This document shows, one piece after another, positions 15,779-23,362 of a DNA stretch of 36,014 nucleotides. Below the pieces are notes generated by a model. It saw only the letters and a program-made list of their open reading frames with translations, made no database searches and was not told the origin of the DNA. Source of the stretch: an uncultured Eubacteriales bacterium (GTDB lineage: Bacteria > Bacillota > Clostridia > Lachnospirales > Anaerotignaceae); assembly GCA_900546215.1 (NCBI GenBank), contig URCD01000014.1:1-36014 (forward strand), in the 5' to 3' direction. Position 1 is the stretch's first letter. Each line of letters starts with the position of its first letter. The translations under genes and the position numbers were made by a program.

Positions 15779-17713
15779 TTAAAAATCCATCTCTGCATAC
15801 TGTGCGTTTTCAGCTATGAACTCACGTCTGGGCTCAACATTATCTCCCATAAGCATACTGAAAATTTCGTCGGCGGTAATGGCGTCCTCAAGGCTCACCC
15901 TTTTAAGTATTCTGTGCTCAACGGCCATTGTCGTGTCCCTGAGCTGGTCGAAGTCCATTTCTCCAAGGCCTTTATATCTCTGAACCTCTCTAATGCCTGT
16001 TTTGCCTATTTCAGCATAGAGCTTCTCAAGCTCCAAATCGTCGTATACATAATAATGCTGCTTATTCTTTTCAACCCTGTAAAGAGGAGGCTGGGCGATA
16101 TAAACCTTGCCCTCCTTTATAAGCTCCTGCATATAGCGGTAGAAGAAGGTCAGAAGAAGAGTCCTGATATGGGCTCCGTCAACGTCGGCATCGGTCATAA
16201 TAACTATCTTGTGGTATCTGAGCTTTGTTATATCAAAATCCTCAGAAATACCGGTGCCAAAGGCAGTTATCATATTTTTTATTTCCTCGCTGTTTAAAAT
16301 CCTGTCAAGGCGTGCCTTTTCAACATTAAGGATTTTACCCCTCAAAGGAAGTATAGCCTGCGTTCTCGGGTCTCTTGCCTTTATAGCCGACCCGCCGGCT
16401 GAATTACCCTCTACAATGTAAATTTCGCACTCTGTAGGGTCCTTGCTTGTACAGTCAGTAAGCTTTCCGGGAAGCTTAGTATTTTCAAGCCCCGTCTTTC
16501 TTCTTACAAGCTCCCTTGCCTTTCTGGCGGCGTCCCTCGCCCTTGAAGCAAGAAGACCTTTTTCGAATATGGTTTTTCCGATTGCTGGGTTTTCCTCAAG
16601 GAAATATTCAAGCTTTTCAGAAAGAACGGCCTCAACCGCTCCTTTGGCTTCACTGTTTCCAAGCTTAGTTTTTGTCTGTCCTTCAAACTGAGGCTCGCTT
16701 ATTTTTATATTTATTACGGCAGTTATGCCCTCTCGGATATCGTCTCCGGAAAGCGCCTTATCAGACTCCTTTAAAAGCCCGAATTTCCTGCCATATTCGT
16801 TAACCGTCTTTGTAAGTCCAGATTTAAAGCCCGCAAGATGCGTACCTCCATCGGTTGTATTAATATTGTTTACAAACGAGAATATGGTCTCGTTATACTC
16901 ATCATTGTGCTGGAAGGCTACCTCAACCAGTATTCCGTCCTTGCTGCCCTCTGCGTAGAATACCTCGGGATAAAGTGCTGTTCTTGTCCTGTTGATATAC
17001 TGGACAAATTCCTTTATTCCGCCCTCATAATGGAAGCTGAAATGTTTTTTAACCTCCTGCTTTATATCATCAGGATCTCTGTTTTCATCGCTTCTAAGGT
17101 CATTCAGGTTAATTTTAAGGCCCTTTGTAAGGAATGCTGTCTCCCTTAAATGGTAGGCAAGTGTTTTACATGAAAATACCAGTTCCTCAAATATTTCCTT
17201 ATCAGGCTTAAAGCACACATAGGTTCCATGGTCATCGGTATCAGAAACAAGAGTAAGAGGAGTTTTGACATTTCCTCTTTCATATCTCTGCTCATAGAGC
17301 TTGCCGTCTACCGCCACCTTAACCTCAAGCCATTCACTCAGCGCATTAACAACAGAAGCGCCTACGCCATGCAGGCCTCCTGAAACCTTATATCCGCTGC
17401 CGCCGAATTTGCCTCCGGCATGAAGTATTGTGAAAACTACCTCAACAGTGGGTATACCCTTCTGATGATGAATACCGACAGGTATGCCTCGGCCGTTATC
17501 CTTTACGGAAATTGTGTTGTCAGGATGTATTGTGACGTCTATCTCCGTACAGAAACCGCTGAGCGCCTCATCCACGGCGTTGTCAACAATTTCATATACA
17601 AGATGGTGGAGTCCCTTTGCAGAGGTTGATCCGATATACATACCGGGCCTTTTTCTTACGGCCTCCAGTCCTTCCAGTACTTGAATTGAACTTTCATTAT
17701 ACTCTGTCGACAT
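15779..17713 (-). CDS. gyrB: DNA gyrase subunit B
   Basis: A 644-residue GyrB: GHKL ATPase domain (EIVDNAVDEAL near residue 42, DNGRGIPVG near 75, GGLHGVGASVVNALS near 115), transducer domain, Toprim domain and tail, without the long insert of E. coli GyrB. The Toprim glutamate lies in IVEGNSAGGSA, where Asn437 occupies the place of E. coli Asp426, and the metal-binding DxD lies in MTDADVDGAHI. The order dnaN-yaaA-recF-gyrB-gyrA, together with the GyrA box in the partner, marks it as gyrase rather than ParE. Its own promoter and a structured leader lie upstream. Confidence 0.97.
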   Translation of the reverse strand: MSTEYNESSIQVLEGLEAVRKRPGMYIGSTSAKGLHHLVYEIVDNAVDEALSGFCTEIDVTIHPDNTISVKDNGRGIPVGIHHQKGIPTVEVVFTILHAGGKFGGSGYKVSGGLHGVGASVVNALSEWLEVKVAVDGKLYEQRYERGNVKTPLTLVSDTDDHGTYVCFKPDKEIFEELVFSCKTLAYHLRETAFLTKGLKINLNDLRSDENRDPDDIKQEVKKHFSFHYEGGIKEFVQYINRTRTALYPEVFYAEGSKDGILVEVAFQHNDEYNETIFSFVNNINTTDGGTHLAGFKSGLTKTVNEYGRKFGLLKESDKALSGDDIREGITAVINIKISEPQFEGQTKTKLGNSEAKGAVEAVLSEKLEYFLEENPAIGKTIFEKGLLASRARDAARKARELVRRKTGLENTKLPGKLTDCTSKDPTECEIYIVEGNSAGGSAIKARDPRTQAILPLRGKILNVEKARLDRILNSEEIKNMITAFGTGISEDFDITKLRYHKIVIMTDADVDGAHIRTLLLTFFYRYMQELIKEGKVYIAQPPLYRVEKNKQHYYVYDDLELEKLYAEIGKTGIREVQRYKGLGEMDFDQLRDTTMAVEHRILKRVSLEDAITADEIFSMLMGDNVEPRREFIAENAQYAEMDF

Positions 17714-17732
17714 TATTTCTTATCTCTCCTTA

Positions 17733-17751
17733 AAACCCGCTTTCGCGGGCT
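17733..17751 (-). promoter_or_regulatory. Hairpin with GAAA tetraloop in the gyrB leader
   Basis: On the minus strand CCCGC-GAAA-GCGGG, extended by G-T and A-T pairs, lies immediately before the AAGGAGAG ribosome site of gyrB and is followed by four U. It could modulate translation initiation or act as a short attenuator; function is inferred from position only. Confidence 0.4.
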
Positions 17752-17802
17752 AAATTACTAAAAACTATTTGTTTTATAATCGTGTTCTTTCCTTATTTAT
17801 AT

Positions 17803-17831
17803 ATTATACCACAAATTGCCTGTTTTAACAA
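17803..17831 (-). promoter_or_regulatory. gyrB promoter, extended -10
   Basis: On the minus strand TATAAT (plus 17803-17808), preceded by TGG, lies 17 bases downstream of TTGTTA (17826-17831, four of six matches to TTGACA). It is about 90 bases before the gyrB start. The -35 lies inside the recF-distal inverted repeat. Confidence 0.7.
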
Positions 17832-17843
17832 GAAAACAGGCAA
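17816..17843 (-). terminator. Inverted repeat after recF: terminator-like hairpin overlapping the gyrB promoter
   Basis: TTGCCTGTTTT (17816-17826) and AAAACAGGCAA (17833-17843) form a perfect 11-bp stem with a six-base loop. On the minus strand only TTTG follows, so termination is probably partial. The repeat spans the -35 and spacer of the gyrB promoter and could instead be an operator. Confidence 0.5.
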
Positions 17844-17907
17844 CATAAATTTCTAAAAAATTATGAACTTTTCATAAAAAACATCTTATATATTCTATAA
17901 AATCTTA

Positions 17908-18993
17908 TCAATTTACTTTAATAAAATCTCCATTTTTCACATTATACATGGTGCTGTCTTTGATATATTTACTAATACTGTCCTCAACGCCTGTACATGT
18001 AATAAATGTCTGAAGCCTACCGATATTGTCCATCAGAAAAAGCTGCCTATTTTCGTCCAGCTCGCTTAAAACATCGTCAAGCAGAAGAATAGGGTCCTCA
18101 CCGGTTTCGTTTCTTATAAGCTCAATTTCAGCCAATTTTGCAGACAATGAGGCTGTACGCTGCTGTCCCTGCGATCCGTAAAACTTTGTGTCGTTTCCGT
18201 TTATAAAAAATGACATATCATCTTTATGAGGACCGCATGAGGTTGAGCCAAGAATAATATCCCTTTTTTTGAAGTGATTAAGCCGCTCCAAAAGTGAGCC
18301 CTGCTCAAAGTTTGTCTTATACTCGATTGAAAATTCCTCTCTGCCGTCGGTTATACCGGAATGTATCCTTCCCGATATATCATTCAGCCTTTTTACAAAT
18401 TCCTCTCTTTTTGCCGTTATACGCTCTCCGTATTCAGAAAGCTGTATATCCCATACATCTAATGTATCCGCAAGGCTGCTGTCCCTGGCGGCGCTTTTAA
18501 GCAGGTTATTTCTCTGTTTTAAAACCTTATAGTAATTCTGCAGGTCATGGCAGTATACCTTATTGAGCTGGCACAGCTCAATATCCATAAATTTGCGTCG
18601 TTCTGACGGACCTCCCTTAACAAGGCGAAGATCCTCCGGCGAAAATATAACGGCAGTAAGATTTCCGAAAAATTCAGCCATTTTCCTTATAGGGATGCCG
18701 TTTAGGGCCATACCCTTACGCTCGTCCTTTCTTATGTGGACGTCTATCCGGTCAGAAGAATTTTCCCGCATGACAAAAGTACGGATATGAGCCTCGTCAT
18801 ATCCGAACTTAATAAGCTGGCTTTCCGTCCTCGTCCTTTGGGACCTTCCTGTAGAGCAGATGTAAACTGCCTCCAGCAAATTGGTTTTCCCCTGGGCGTT
18901 ATCGCCGTAAAAAATATTTATTCCATCTGAAAAATTTATTGTCTCATCGGCCAGATTTCTGAAATTCATAACCGACAGATTTTTAATATGCAT
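17908..18993 (-). CDS. recF: DNA replication and repair protein RecF
   Basis: A 361-residue SMC-like ATPase that helps load RecA at gapped DNA with RecO and RecR. The N-terminal Walker A is YGDNAQGKTN (about residues 29-38), the ABC signature region lies near YGSQGQQRTASLSAKLAE (about 270), and the Walker B is ILLLDDVLSELD near 305. Length and order are standard. It starts a few bases after yaaA with a weak GAGTG ribosome site, so it is probably translated mainly by coupling with the genes before it. Confidence 0.97.
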   Translation of the reverse strand: MHIKNLSVMNFRNLADETINFSDGINIFYGDNAQGKTNLLEAVYICSTGRSQRTRTESQLIKFGYDEAHIRTFVMRENSSDRIDVHIRKDERKGMALNGIPIRKMAEFFGNLTAVIFSPEDLRLVKGGPSERRKFMDIELCQLNKVYCHDLQNYYKVLKQRNNLLKSAARDSSLADTLDVWDIQLSEYGERITAKREEFVKRLNDISGRIHSGITDGREEFSIEYKTNFEQGSLLERLNHFKKRDIILGSTSCGPHKDDMSFFINGNDTKFYGSQGQQRTASLSAKLAEIELIRNETGEDPILLLDDVLSELDENRQLFLMDNIGRLQTFITCTGVEDSISKYIKDSTMYNVKNGDFIKVN

Positions 18994-19003
18994 AAATTAT
19001 CAC

Positions 19004-19225
19004 TCATTCTTGCTCTACGATGACAGAACCAAATTCCTTTACTTCAACCCTGTCTCCGGGATATATCTTTTTTCCTCTCTCATAGACAGTTTCGCCGTTA
19101 AGGCTTACATAACCGCCTGATATAAGCGTTTTGGCATCCGAGCCCTGAGAGACGAGGCTTGCAAGCTTTAAAAGCTGGCCAAGCTTAATATATTCGGTAT
19201 TTATTGAAACTCTTTCTTCATCCAT
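19004..19225 (-). CDS. yaaA: S4-domain RNA-binding protein YaaA
   Basis: A 73-residue protein consisting almost entirely of one S4 RNA-binding domain: IKLGQLLKLASLVSQGSDAK, then the G-G-Y-V-x-L-N-G-E turn and GDRVEV. In Bacillus and Clostridia this small gene sits between dnaN and recF, as here. The ATG at 19225 follows AGAGG by about eight bases; a TTG five codons upstream overlaps that site and the end of dnaN and was rejected. Its precise RNA target is not established; a role in ribosome assembly has been proposed for the family. Confidence 0.93.
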   Translation of the reverse strand: MDEERVSINTEYIKLGQLLKLASLVSQGSDAKTLISGGYVSLNGETVYERGKKIYPGDRVEVKEFGSVIVEQE

Positions 19226-19236
19226 GACATTACCTC

Positions 19237-20328
19237 TCAAATTCTTAAGGGAAGAACAAGATATTTATACCCCTCACCTTCAACGGGCTTAAATACACAT
19301 GGGCTTAAGGGTGTATTAAAGTGCATATAAACATCCTCGTCATCTATGGCCTTAAGGGCGTCGATAAGATATTTGGGATTGAAGGCTATCGTAAGCTTAT
19401 CACCGTCCAGCTCAGCAGCCACTTCCTCATAGGCTGTGCTTGTTTCAGCATTTGCTGTTATAACAATATTATTGCCTGAAATTTCCAGTTTAACAGGGAT
19501 TTTTCTTGAATCTCTTGAAATTAAGGATGCCCTTTCAAGACAGTCCAACATTTCTGTCTTATTTATTTTTGCCGATGTTTTGTAATCGTTTGTAAATGAC
19601 TGCTGATATTTTATAAATTCACCCTGAATAAGACGAGATACAACGATATCAGCCATTACATGGTTGTCTGTAAAATACAGAACAGCCTTTTCATCCTCGT
19701 CCTGTGCAAGAATTTTTGCAATTTCTCCAAGAGATTTTCCCGGAACAATAGCCCTTTTTGATCCTACGGACTGGAAAAGCTCCGCCTGTTTATAAGAAAT
19801 TCTGTATCCGTCCACAGATACGAAATCAATCATGTTATCCTCAATTTCAATTAACTCACCTGTTAATACAGGTTTGGATTCATCTTGAGAAATAGAGAAA
19901 ATTGTCTGTCTGATTAAATTTCTTAAATCATTTTGTGATATTACAAATTTAACATTTTTCTCAACCTCTGGTATCGGAGGAAAATCCTCTCCGTCCTGAC
20001 CAGATATTTTAAATTCGCTTTTTCCGCATTTAATAGTTGCTATATTTTTGTCGTCAACGGATATTTTTACTGTATCTCCGTTAACCTTTCGTATAATATC
20101 TGAAAAGAATCTTGCGTCTACCGCTATTTTACCTGTTTCATCAATATCGGCGTCTATGTATGAGGACTCAATGGCAAGCTCCATGTCGTTGGCAGTAAGC
20201 TTAAGTCCATCTTCGCTTGCTGTTAAAAGAATGCATTCAAGTATAGGAAGCGTGGTTCTTGATGACACCGCCTTTGATACAATATTTATAGCGTTAAGCA
20301 GAGAATCACGCGAGCAGCTGAATTTCAT
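19237..20328 (-). CDS. dnaN: DNA polymerase III beta subunit (sliding clamp)
   Basis: A 363-residue beta clamp that forms the ring holding DNA polymerase on DNA. Three repeated clamp domains of about 120 residues each are recognisable: MKFSCSRDSLLNAINIVSKAV at the start, ILTGELIEIEDNMIDFVSVDGYR-like strands near 150-180, and the C-terminal PLSPCVFKP...YLVLPLRI typical of DnaN. The SD is AAGGGAG and the spacer to the ATG contains a DnaA-box-like TTATCAACA, which could place dnaN translation or transcription under DnaA influence. It is the first gene after dnaA, separated by the unwinding part of the origin. Confidence 0.97.
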   Translation of the reverse strand: MKFSCSRDSLLNAINIVSKAVSSRTTLPILECILLTASEDGLKLTANDMELAIESSYIDADIDETGKIAVDARFFSDIIRKVNGDTVKISVDDKNIATIKCGKSEFKISGQDGEDFPPIPEVEKNVKFVISQNDLRNLIRQTIFSISQDESKPVLTGELIEIEDNMIDFVSVDGYRISYKQAELFQSVGSKRAIVPGKSLGEIAKILAQDEDEKAVLYFTDNHVMADIVVSRLIQGEFIKYQQSFTNDYKTSAKINKTEMLDCLERASLISRDSRKIPVKLEISGNNIVITANAETSTAYEEVAAELDGDKLTIAFNPKYLIDALKAIDDEDVYMHFNTPLSPCVFKPVEGEGYKYLVLPLRI

Positions 20329-20329
20329 T

Positions 20330-20571
20330 TGTTGATAACTCCCTTCTGTATAAATTATAGATATATAAATAATTTTTCTCGTAGTAATAGTAGTAGTGTC
20401 TGTTGATATGTTGAAAAGTTACTTTATCCCCAGAAAATAAAAGTTTTCCACTGATGAAAAGCCTGTTCAAAACAATTTTTAAAATTGTTATTTGTCCACA
20501 AGTTTAACAGCACTTTGGACTTTTAAAAACTTGTCCACAATATTTATATATTGTTAAACAGCTAATCAACA
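20330..20571. other. oriC, dnaA-dnaN part: DnaA boxes, DnaA-trios and AT-rich unwinding region
   Basis: This 260-base gap holds boxes that differ from TTATCCACA by one base: TTATCAACA on the minus strand at 20330-20338, TTATCCCCA at 20424-20432, TTGTCCACA at 20492-20500 and 20531-20539; and weaker ones at 20401-20409 and 20563-20571. Five consecutive T-A-G/A triplets run on the plus strand at 20382-20396, which read 3' to 5' as GAT GAT GAT AAT GAT, the DnaA-trio pattern. They lie between a box (20401) and an AT-rich stretch (20346-20377), the arrangement of the B. subtilis unwinding region. A TATAAT on the minus strand at 20354-20359 may also serve a dnaN promoter, and 20471-20489 is an AT palindrome. 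Confidence 0.8.
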
Positions 20572-20589
20572 GCTTTTCAACATCATAAA

Positions 20590-21918
20590 TTATTCGCCCT
20601 TAATCCTGTTTTCAAGCTCAAAAATAACATTTTGAAGGTTTTTATCTGTTTTAAGGTTTTCCTGTATTTTATTTATACCATGTATTATTGTTGTGTGGTC
20701 CCTTCCGCCAAAATGCTCTCCAAGCTTTGGCAGGGACATATCAAGCATCTGTCTTGAAAGATACATTGCAACCTGGCGGGGCTTGGCAATGGAGCTGTTT
20801 CTTTTGGAGCCAATAATATCCTCAGGCCTTATATTGTAGTACTGAGCCACTATTTCCTGTATTCTTTCAGGCGTAATCTCAATTGCGGACTGCTCGTTAA
20901 AAATATCCTTCAGAGCGTTTTCAGCAAGAGATTTCGTTATTTCGGCCTGAGTTAGCTTGGCGTAGGCCACAACTCTTGTCAGCGCTCCCTCAAGCTCCCT
21001 TATATTTGAGATAATATTTTTTGCTATGTAGGCAAGTACCTCATTGTCAATTTCAAGCCTTTCATTTTCCGCCTTCTTTTTAAGTATTGCTATTCTTGTC
21101 TCATAATCAGGAGGCTGAATATCGGCTATAAGCCCGCCCTCAAATCTGCTTCTGAGCCTGTCCTCAAGGGTCTTAATTTCCTTCGGAGGACGGTCGCTTG
21201 ATATAATTATCTGTTTGTTGGCGTCATGCAGGGCGTTGAAGGTATGGAAAAATTCCTCCTGTGTACGCTCTTTCTGTGATATAAACTGTATATCGTCTAT
21301 TAAAAGTACGTCGATATTTCTGTACTTTCTTCGGAACTCTTCATTATTATCGTCCCTGATTGAGTTAATCAGCTCGTTGGTAAAGGTTTCGCAGGAAGCA
21401 TACAGTACCTTTGCGCTTGGGTTCTGGTCTAATATGTAATGGGCTATGGAATGCATAAGATGCGTTTTTCCAAGACCAACTCCTCCGTAAAGGAAAAGAG
21501 GATTGTATGCCTTTGCCGGAGCCTCCGCAACTGCAAGCGACGCAGCGTGAGCCATACGGTTGCTGTTTCCGACAACAAAGGTGCTGAAAACATATTTAGG
21601 ATTAAGGTTGCTTTCTAAATTCGATTTTGATTTAGATGACTTTTCCTCCGTCCTTTTTTCCTCCTCAGCGCTTTCTTCACCTGAAATTATATTGATTTTA
21701 TAGTCTGCTCCCCCTACGTGCTTAACCGTATTTTCTATAAGCGAGAGAAACCTGGTTTCGACCATGCTTTTAATGAAGCTTTCATCTATCCTCAAAACTA
21801 CTGTGTTGCCCGAAATCTTCACGGGAACAATCGGCTCTATCCATGTTTTGAACGATATCGGAGAAATTTCAGGCTCCAAAAGCTGAAGCGTATTGGTCCA
21901 AAGTTCCGATATTTCCAT
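20590..21918 (-). CDS. dnaA: Chromosomal replication initiator DnaA
   Basis: A 442-residue DnaA. Domain I (about 1-80) begins MEISELWTNTLQLLEPEIS; a short charged linker follows; the AAA+ domain has Walker A GGVGLGKTH near residue 145 and Walker B LLIDDIQFIS near 205; and the C-terminal DNA-binding domain has the GGRDHTTIIHGINKI signature near 400. The ATG at 21918 follows AGGAGGG by eight bases; a TTG fifteen codons upstream overlaps a DnaA-box-like TTATACACA and was rejected. It is flanked on both sides by DnaA-box clusters, implying autoregulation, and points left while rpmH points right. Confidence 0.98.
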   Translation of the reverse strand: MEISELWTNTLQLLEPEISPISFKTWIEPIVPVKISGNTVVLRIDESFIKSMVETRFLSLIENTVKHVGGADYKINIISGEESAEEEKRTEEKSSKSKSNLESNLNPKYVFSTFVVGNSNRMAHAASLAVAEAPAKAYNPLFLYGGVGLGKTHLMHSIAHYILDQNPSAKVLYASCETFTNELINSIRDDNNEEFRRKYRNIDVLLIDDIQFISQKERTQEEFFHTFNALHDANKQIIISSDRPPKEIKTLEDRLRSRFEGGLIADIQPPDYETRIAILKKKAENERLEIDNEVLAYIAKNIISNIRELEGALTRVVAYAKLTQAEITKSLAENALKDIFNEQSAIEITPERIQEIVAQYYNIRPEDIIGSKRNSSIAKPRQVAMYLSRQMLDMSLPKLGEHFGGRDHTTIIHGINKIQENLKTDKNLQNVIFELENRIKGE

Positions 21919-21955
21919 TGAGCTTGCCCTCCTGTTTGTTAATAATTTTACAGAT

Positions 21956-22335
21956 TTATACACAAATGATTTGTTGATTATGTTGATAACTTTATTTTAC
22001 TGTTTTACGGGATAATATGATTAACATTTTTAAGATTTAAGTTATTAAATAAATCAACAGCTGTTTTTTTCCTTAAAAACAATATGTTATGTATGTATTT
22101 TAAAAGTTATGCACAGAATTATCAACAATATGTTGATAACTTCTTGATAAATTTAATCTGTTAATAATTCAGAAATTTTTTAAATGTGAATTATGTTTAT
22201 TCCGTTACTTAAATATATCAAAAATAAGAGTTTTTATCAACACGAAACATTAACAAACATTTTTCGGTAATAAATAACAGTATGAATATAAATCATTAAT
22301 AACAACATATTGTGCGGTATTTATACATTTCCACA
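21956..22335. other. oriC, dnaA-rpmH part: DnaA-box cluster
   Basis: The 540-base gene-free stretch between dnaA and rpmH is very AT-rich and carries many boxes: TTATACACA (21956-21964), TTATCAACA as its complement at 21981-21989 with a near copy directly before it (21972-21980), TTATGCACA (22107-22115), a facing pair TTATCAACA / TGTTGATAA (22119-22127, 22131-22139), TTATCAACA (22234-22242), and a TTTCCACA half-match (22328-22335). Together with the dnaA-dnaN gap this makes a bipartite origin as in B. subtilis. The rpmH promoter occupies the right end. I see no small gene here and no convincing dnaA promoter. Confidence 0.8.
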
Positions 22336-22370
22336 AGTTGTTCATTTAATAAAATAAATTACGAATTTTC

Positions 22371-22399
22371 TTGACGATAGGGCATTTATTGAATATAAT
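22371..22399 (+). promoter_or_regulatory. rpmH promoter, near-consensus sigma-A
   Basis: TTGACG (22371-22376) and a perfect TATAAT (22394-22399) are separated by 17 bases. Transcription should begin near 22406, giving a leader with a small CTTGC/GCAAG hairpin (22410-22425) before the rpmH ribosome site. Confidence 0.9.
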
Positions 22400-22460
22400 G
22401 ATAACAGTGCTTGCCCAGAAGCAAGGATTTCTTATGCAATAAAAAGGAGGTGCGCGCGGT

Positions 22461-22595
22461 ATGAAAATGACATTCCAGCCTAAAAAAAGACAGAGAAGCA
22501 AAGTTCATGGTTTCAGAAAAAGAATGGCGACAGCCAATGGAAGAAAGGTTTTAGCTGCAAGAAGAAAAAAAGGCAGAAAAGTATTATCAGCATAA
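22461..22595 (+). CDS. rpmH: 50S ribosomal protein L34
   Basis: A 44-residue, highly basic protein with the L34 sequence MKMTFQPKKRQRSKVHGF, then RKRMATANGRKVLAARR and a KKGRKVLSA tail. It binds 23S rRNA in the large subunit. The ATG follows AAGGAGGTG after a GC-rich spacer. It is the first gene on the right-hand side of the origin, transcribed from a near-consensus promoter, and precedes rnpA as in nearly all bacteria. Confidence 0.98.
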   Translation: MKMTFQPKKRQRSKVHGFRKRMATANGRKVLAARRKKGRKVLSA

Positions 22596-22627
22596 TTTTA
22601 AAAATCTTTAGCATATACAGATATAAT

Positions 22628-22650
22628 AAGGCCGCTGAGAGTGGCCTTTT
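22628..22650 (+). terminator. Attenuator-like hairpin between rpmH and rnpA
   Basis: AAGGCCGC pairs with GTGGCCTT (one G-T wobble) around a TGAGA loop, followed by TTTTAT. The short U run suggests partial termination, which would lower rnpA expression relative to the abundant rpmH message. Confidence 0.6.
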
Positions 22651-22694
22651 ATAATATGCAGCGCTTTTTTCAATCCTTGAAGAGAGGGATAATT

Positions 22695-23057
22695 GTGGAA
22701 TTTACCGAATCATTGAGAAAAAATTTTCAGTTCAGACATGTGTATAACAGGGGTAAGTCACTGGCTAACCGCCATCTTGTTATGTATGTAATTAAAAACG
22801 GAAGAAACGTTAACAGACTTGGTATTTCCGTAAGCAAAAAGGTCGGAAAAAGCGTAACCCGCAGCAGAGTGACAAGGCTTATCCGCGAAAGCTACCGTTT
22901 AAGCGAGCAGAAGATTGCAAAGGGTTATGATATTGTAGTGATAGCAAGGGTTTCGGCAAACGAAGCCTCCTACCGCGATATATACAAATCTCTTAATCAT
23001 CTTCTTAAAAAGCATAACCTTTTGGCGGATAAGGCCGATATTCTCGAAAAGAGCTGA
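22695..23057 (+). CDS. rnpA: Ribonuclease P protein component
   Basis: A 120-residue basic protein that with the RNase P RNA removes 5' leaders from tRNA precursors. Recognisable parts are FTESLRKNFQFRHVYNRGKS at the N-terminus, RLGISVSKKVGKSVTRSRVTR with the arginine-rich RNR-type helix, and LIRESYR. I start it at GTG 22695, preceded six bases upstream by GAGAGGG; an in-frame ATG 18 codons earlier would translate the preceding hairpin and gives a non-conserved extension. It ends eight bases before yidD. Confidence 0.96.
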   Translation: MEFTESLRKNFQFRHVYNRGKSLANRHLVMYVIKNGRNVNRLGISVSKKVGKSVTRSRVTRLIRESYRLSEQKIAKGYDIVVIARVSANEASYRDIYKSLNHLLKKHNLLADKADILEKS

Positions 23058-23064
23058 TTTATAA

Positions 23065-23286
23065 ATGAAAAAAATATTGAAGAAAGTTTTTTTGCTTTTG
23101 ATAAGGTTTTATCAGCTATGTATTTCGCCTCATTTTGGACCGACGTGTCGTTTTACACCGACTTGCTCGCAGTATGCCTATGAGGCAATAACAAAATACG
23201 GCCCTTTTAAGGGACTTTACCTCAGCATAAGACGGATTTTAAAATGCCATCCCTTCCATGATGGCGGATATGACCCGGTACCTTGA
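23065..23286 (+). CDS. yidD: Membrane protein insertion efficiency factor YidD
   Basis: A 73-residue YidD with the invariant cysteine-rich core: LCISPHFGPTCRFTPTCSQY, then AYEAITKYG, and the C-terminal CHPFHDGGYDPVP. The protein is thought to lie at the inner face of the membrane through its N-terminal amphipathic helix (ILKKVFLLLIRFYQ) and to help YidC-dependent insertion. It lies between rnpA and yidC, the usual position. The ribosome site is weak (GAG about ten bases before the ATG), suggesting coupling with rnpA. Confidence 0.97.
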   Translation: MKKILKKVFLLLIRFYQLCISPHFGPTCRFTPTCSQYAYEAITKYGPFKGLYLSIRRILKCHPFHDGGYDPVP

Positions 23287-23362
23287 TTGAAAGGCGTTAT
23301 GGATTTGACAGCGCCGTACTAGATGATTCTTATTTTTGCAGTCTTAAGGAGGACAACTAAAA

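Noticed and set aside
22641..22694. N-terminal extension of rnpA from an earlier start
   Set aside because: It would translate the 3' arm of the rpmH-rnpA hairpin and is not like RnpA N-termini; GTG 22695 has a good ribosome site.
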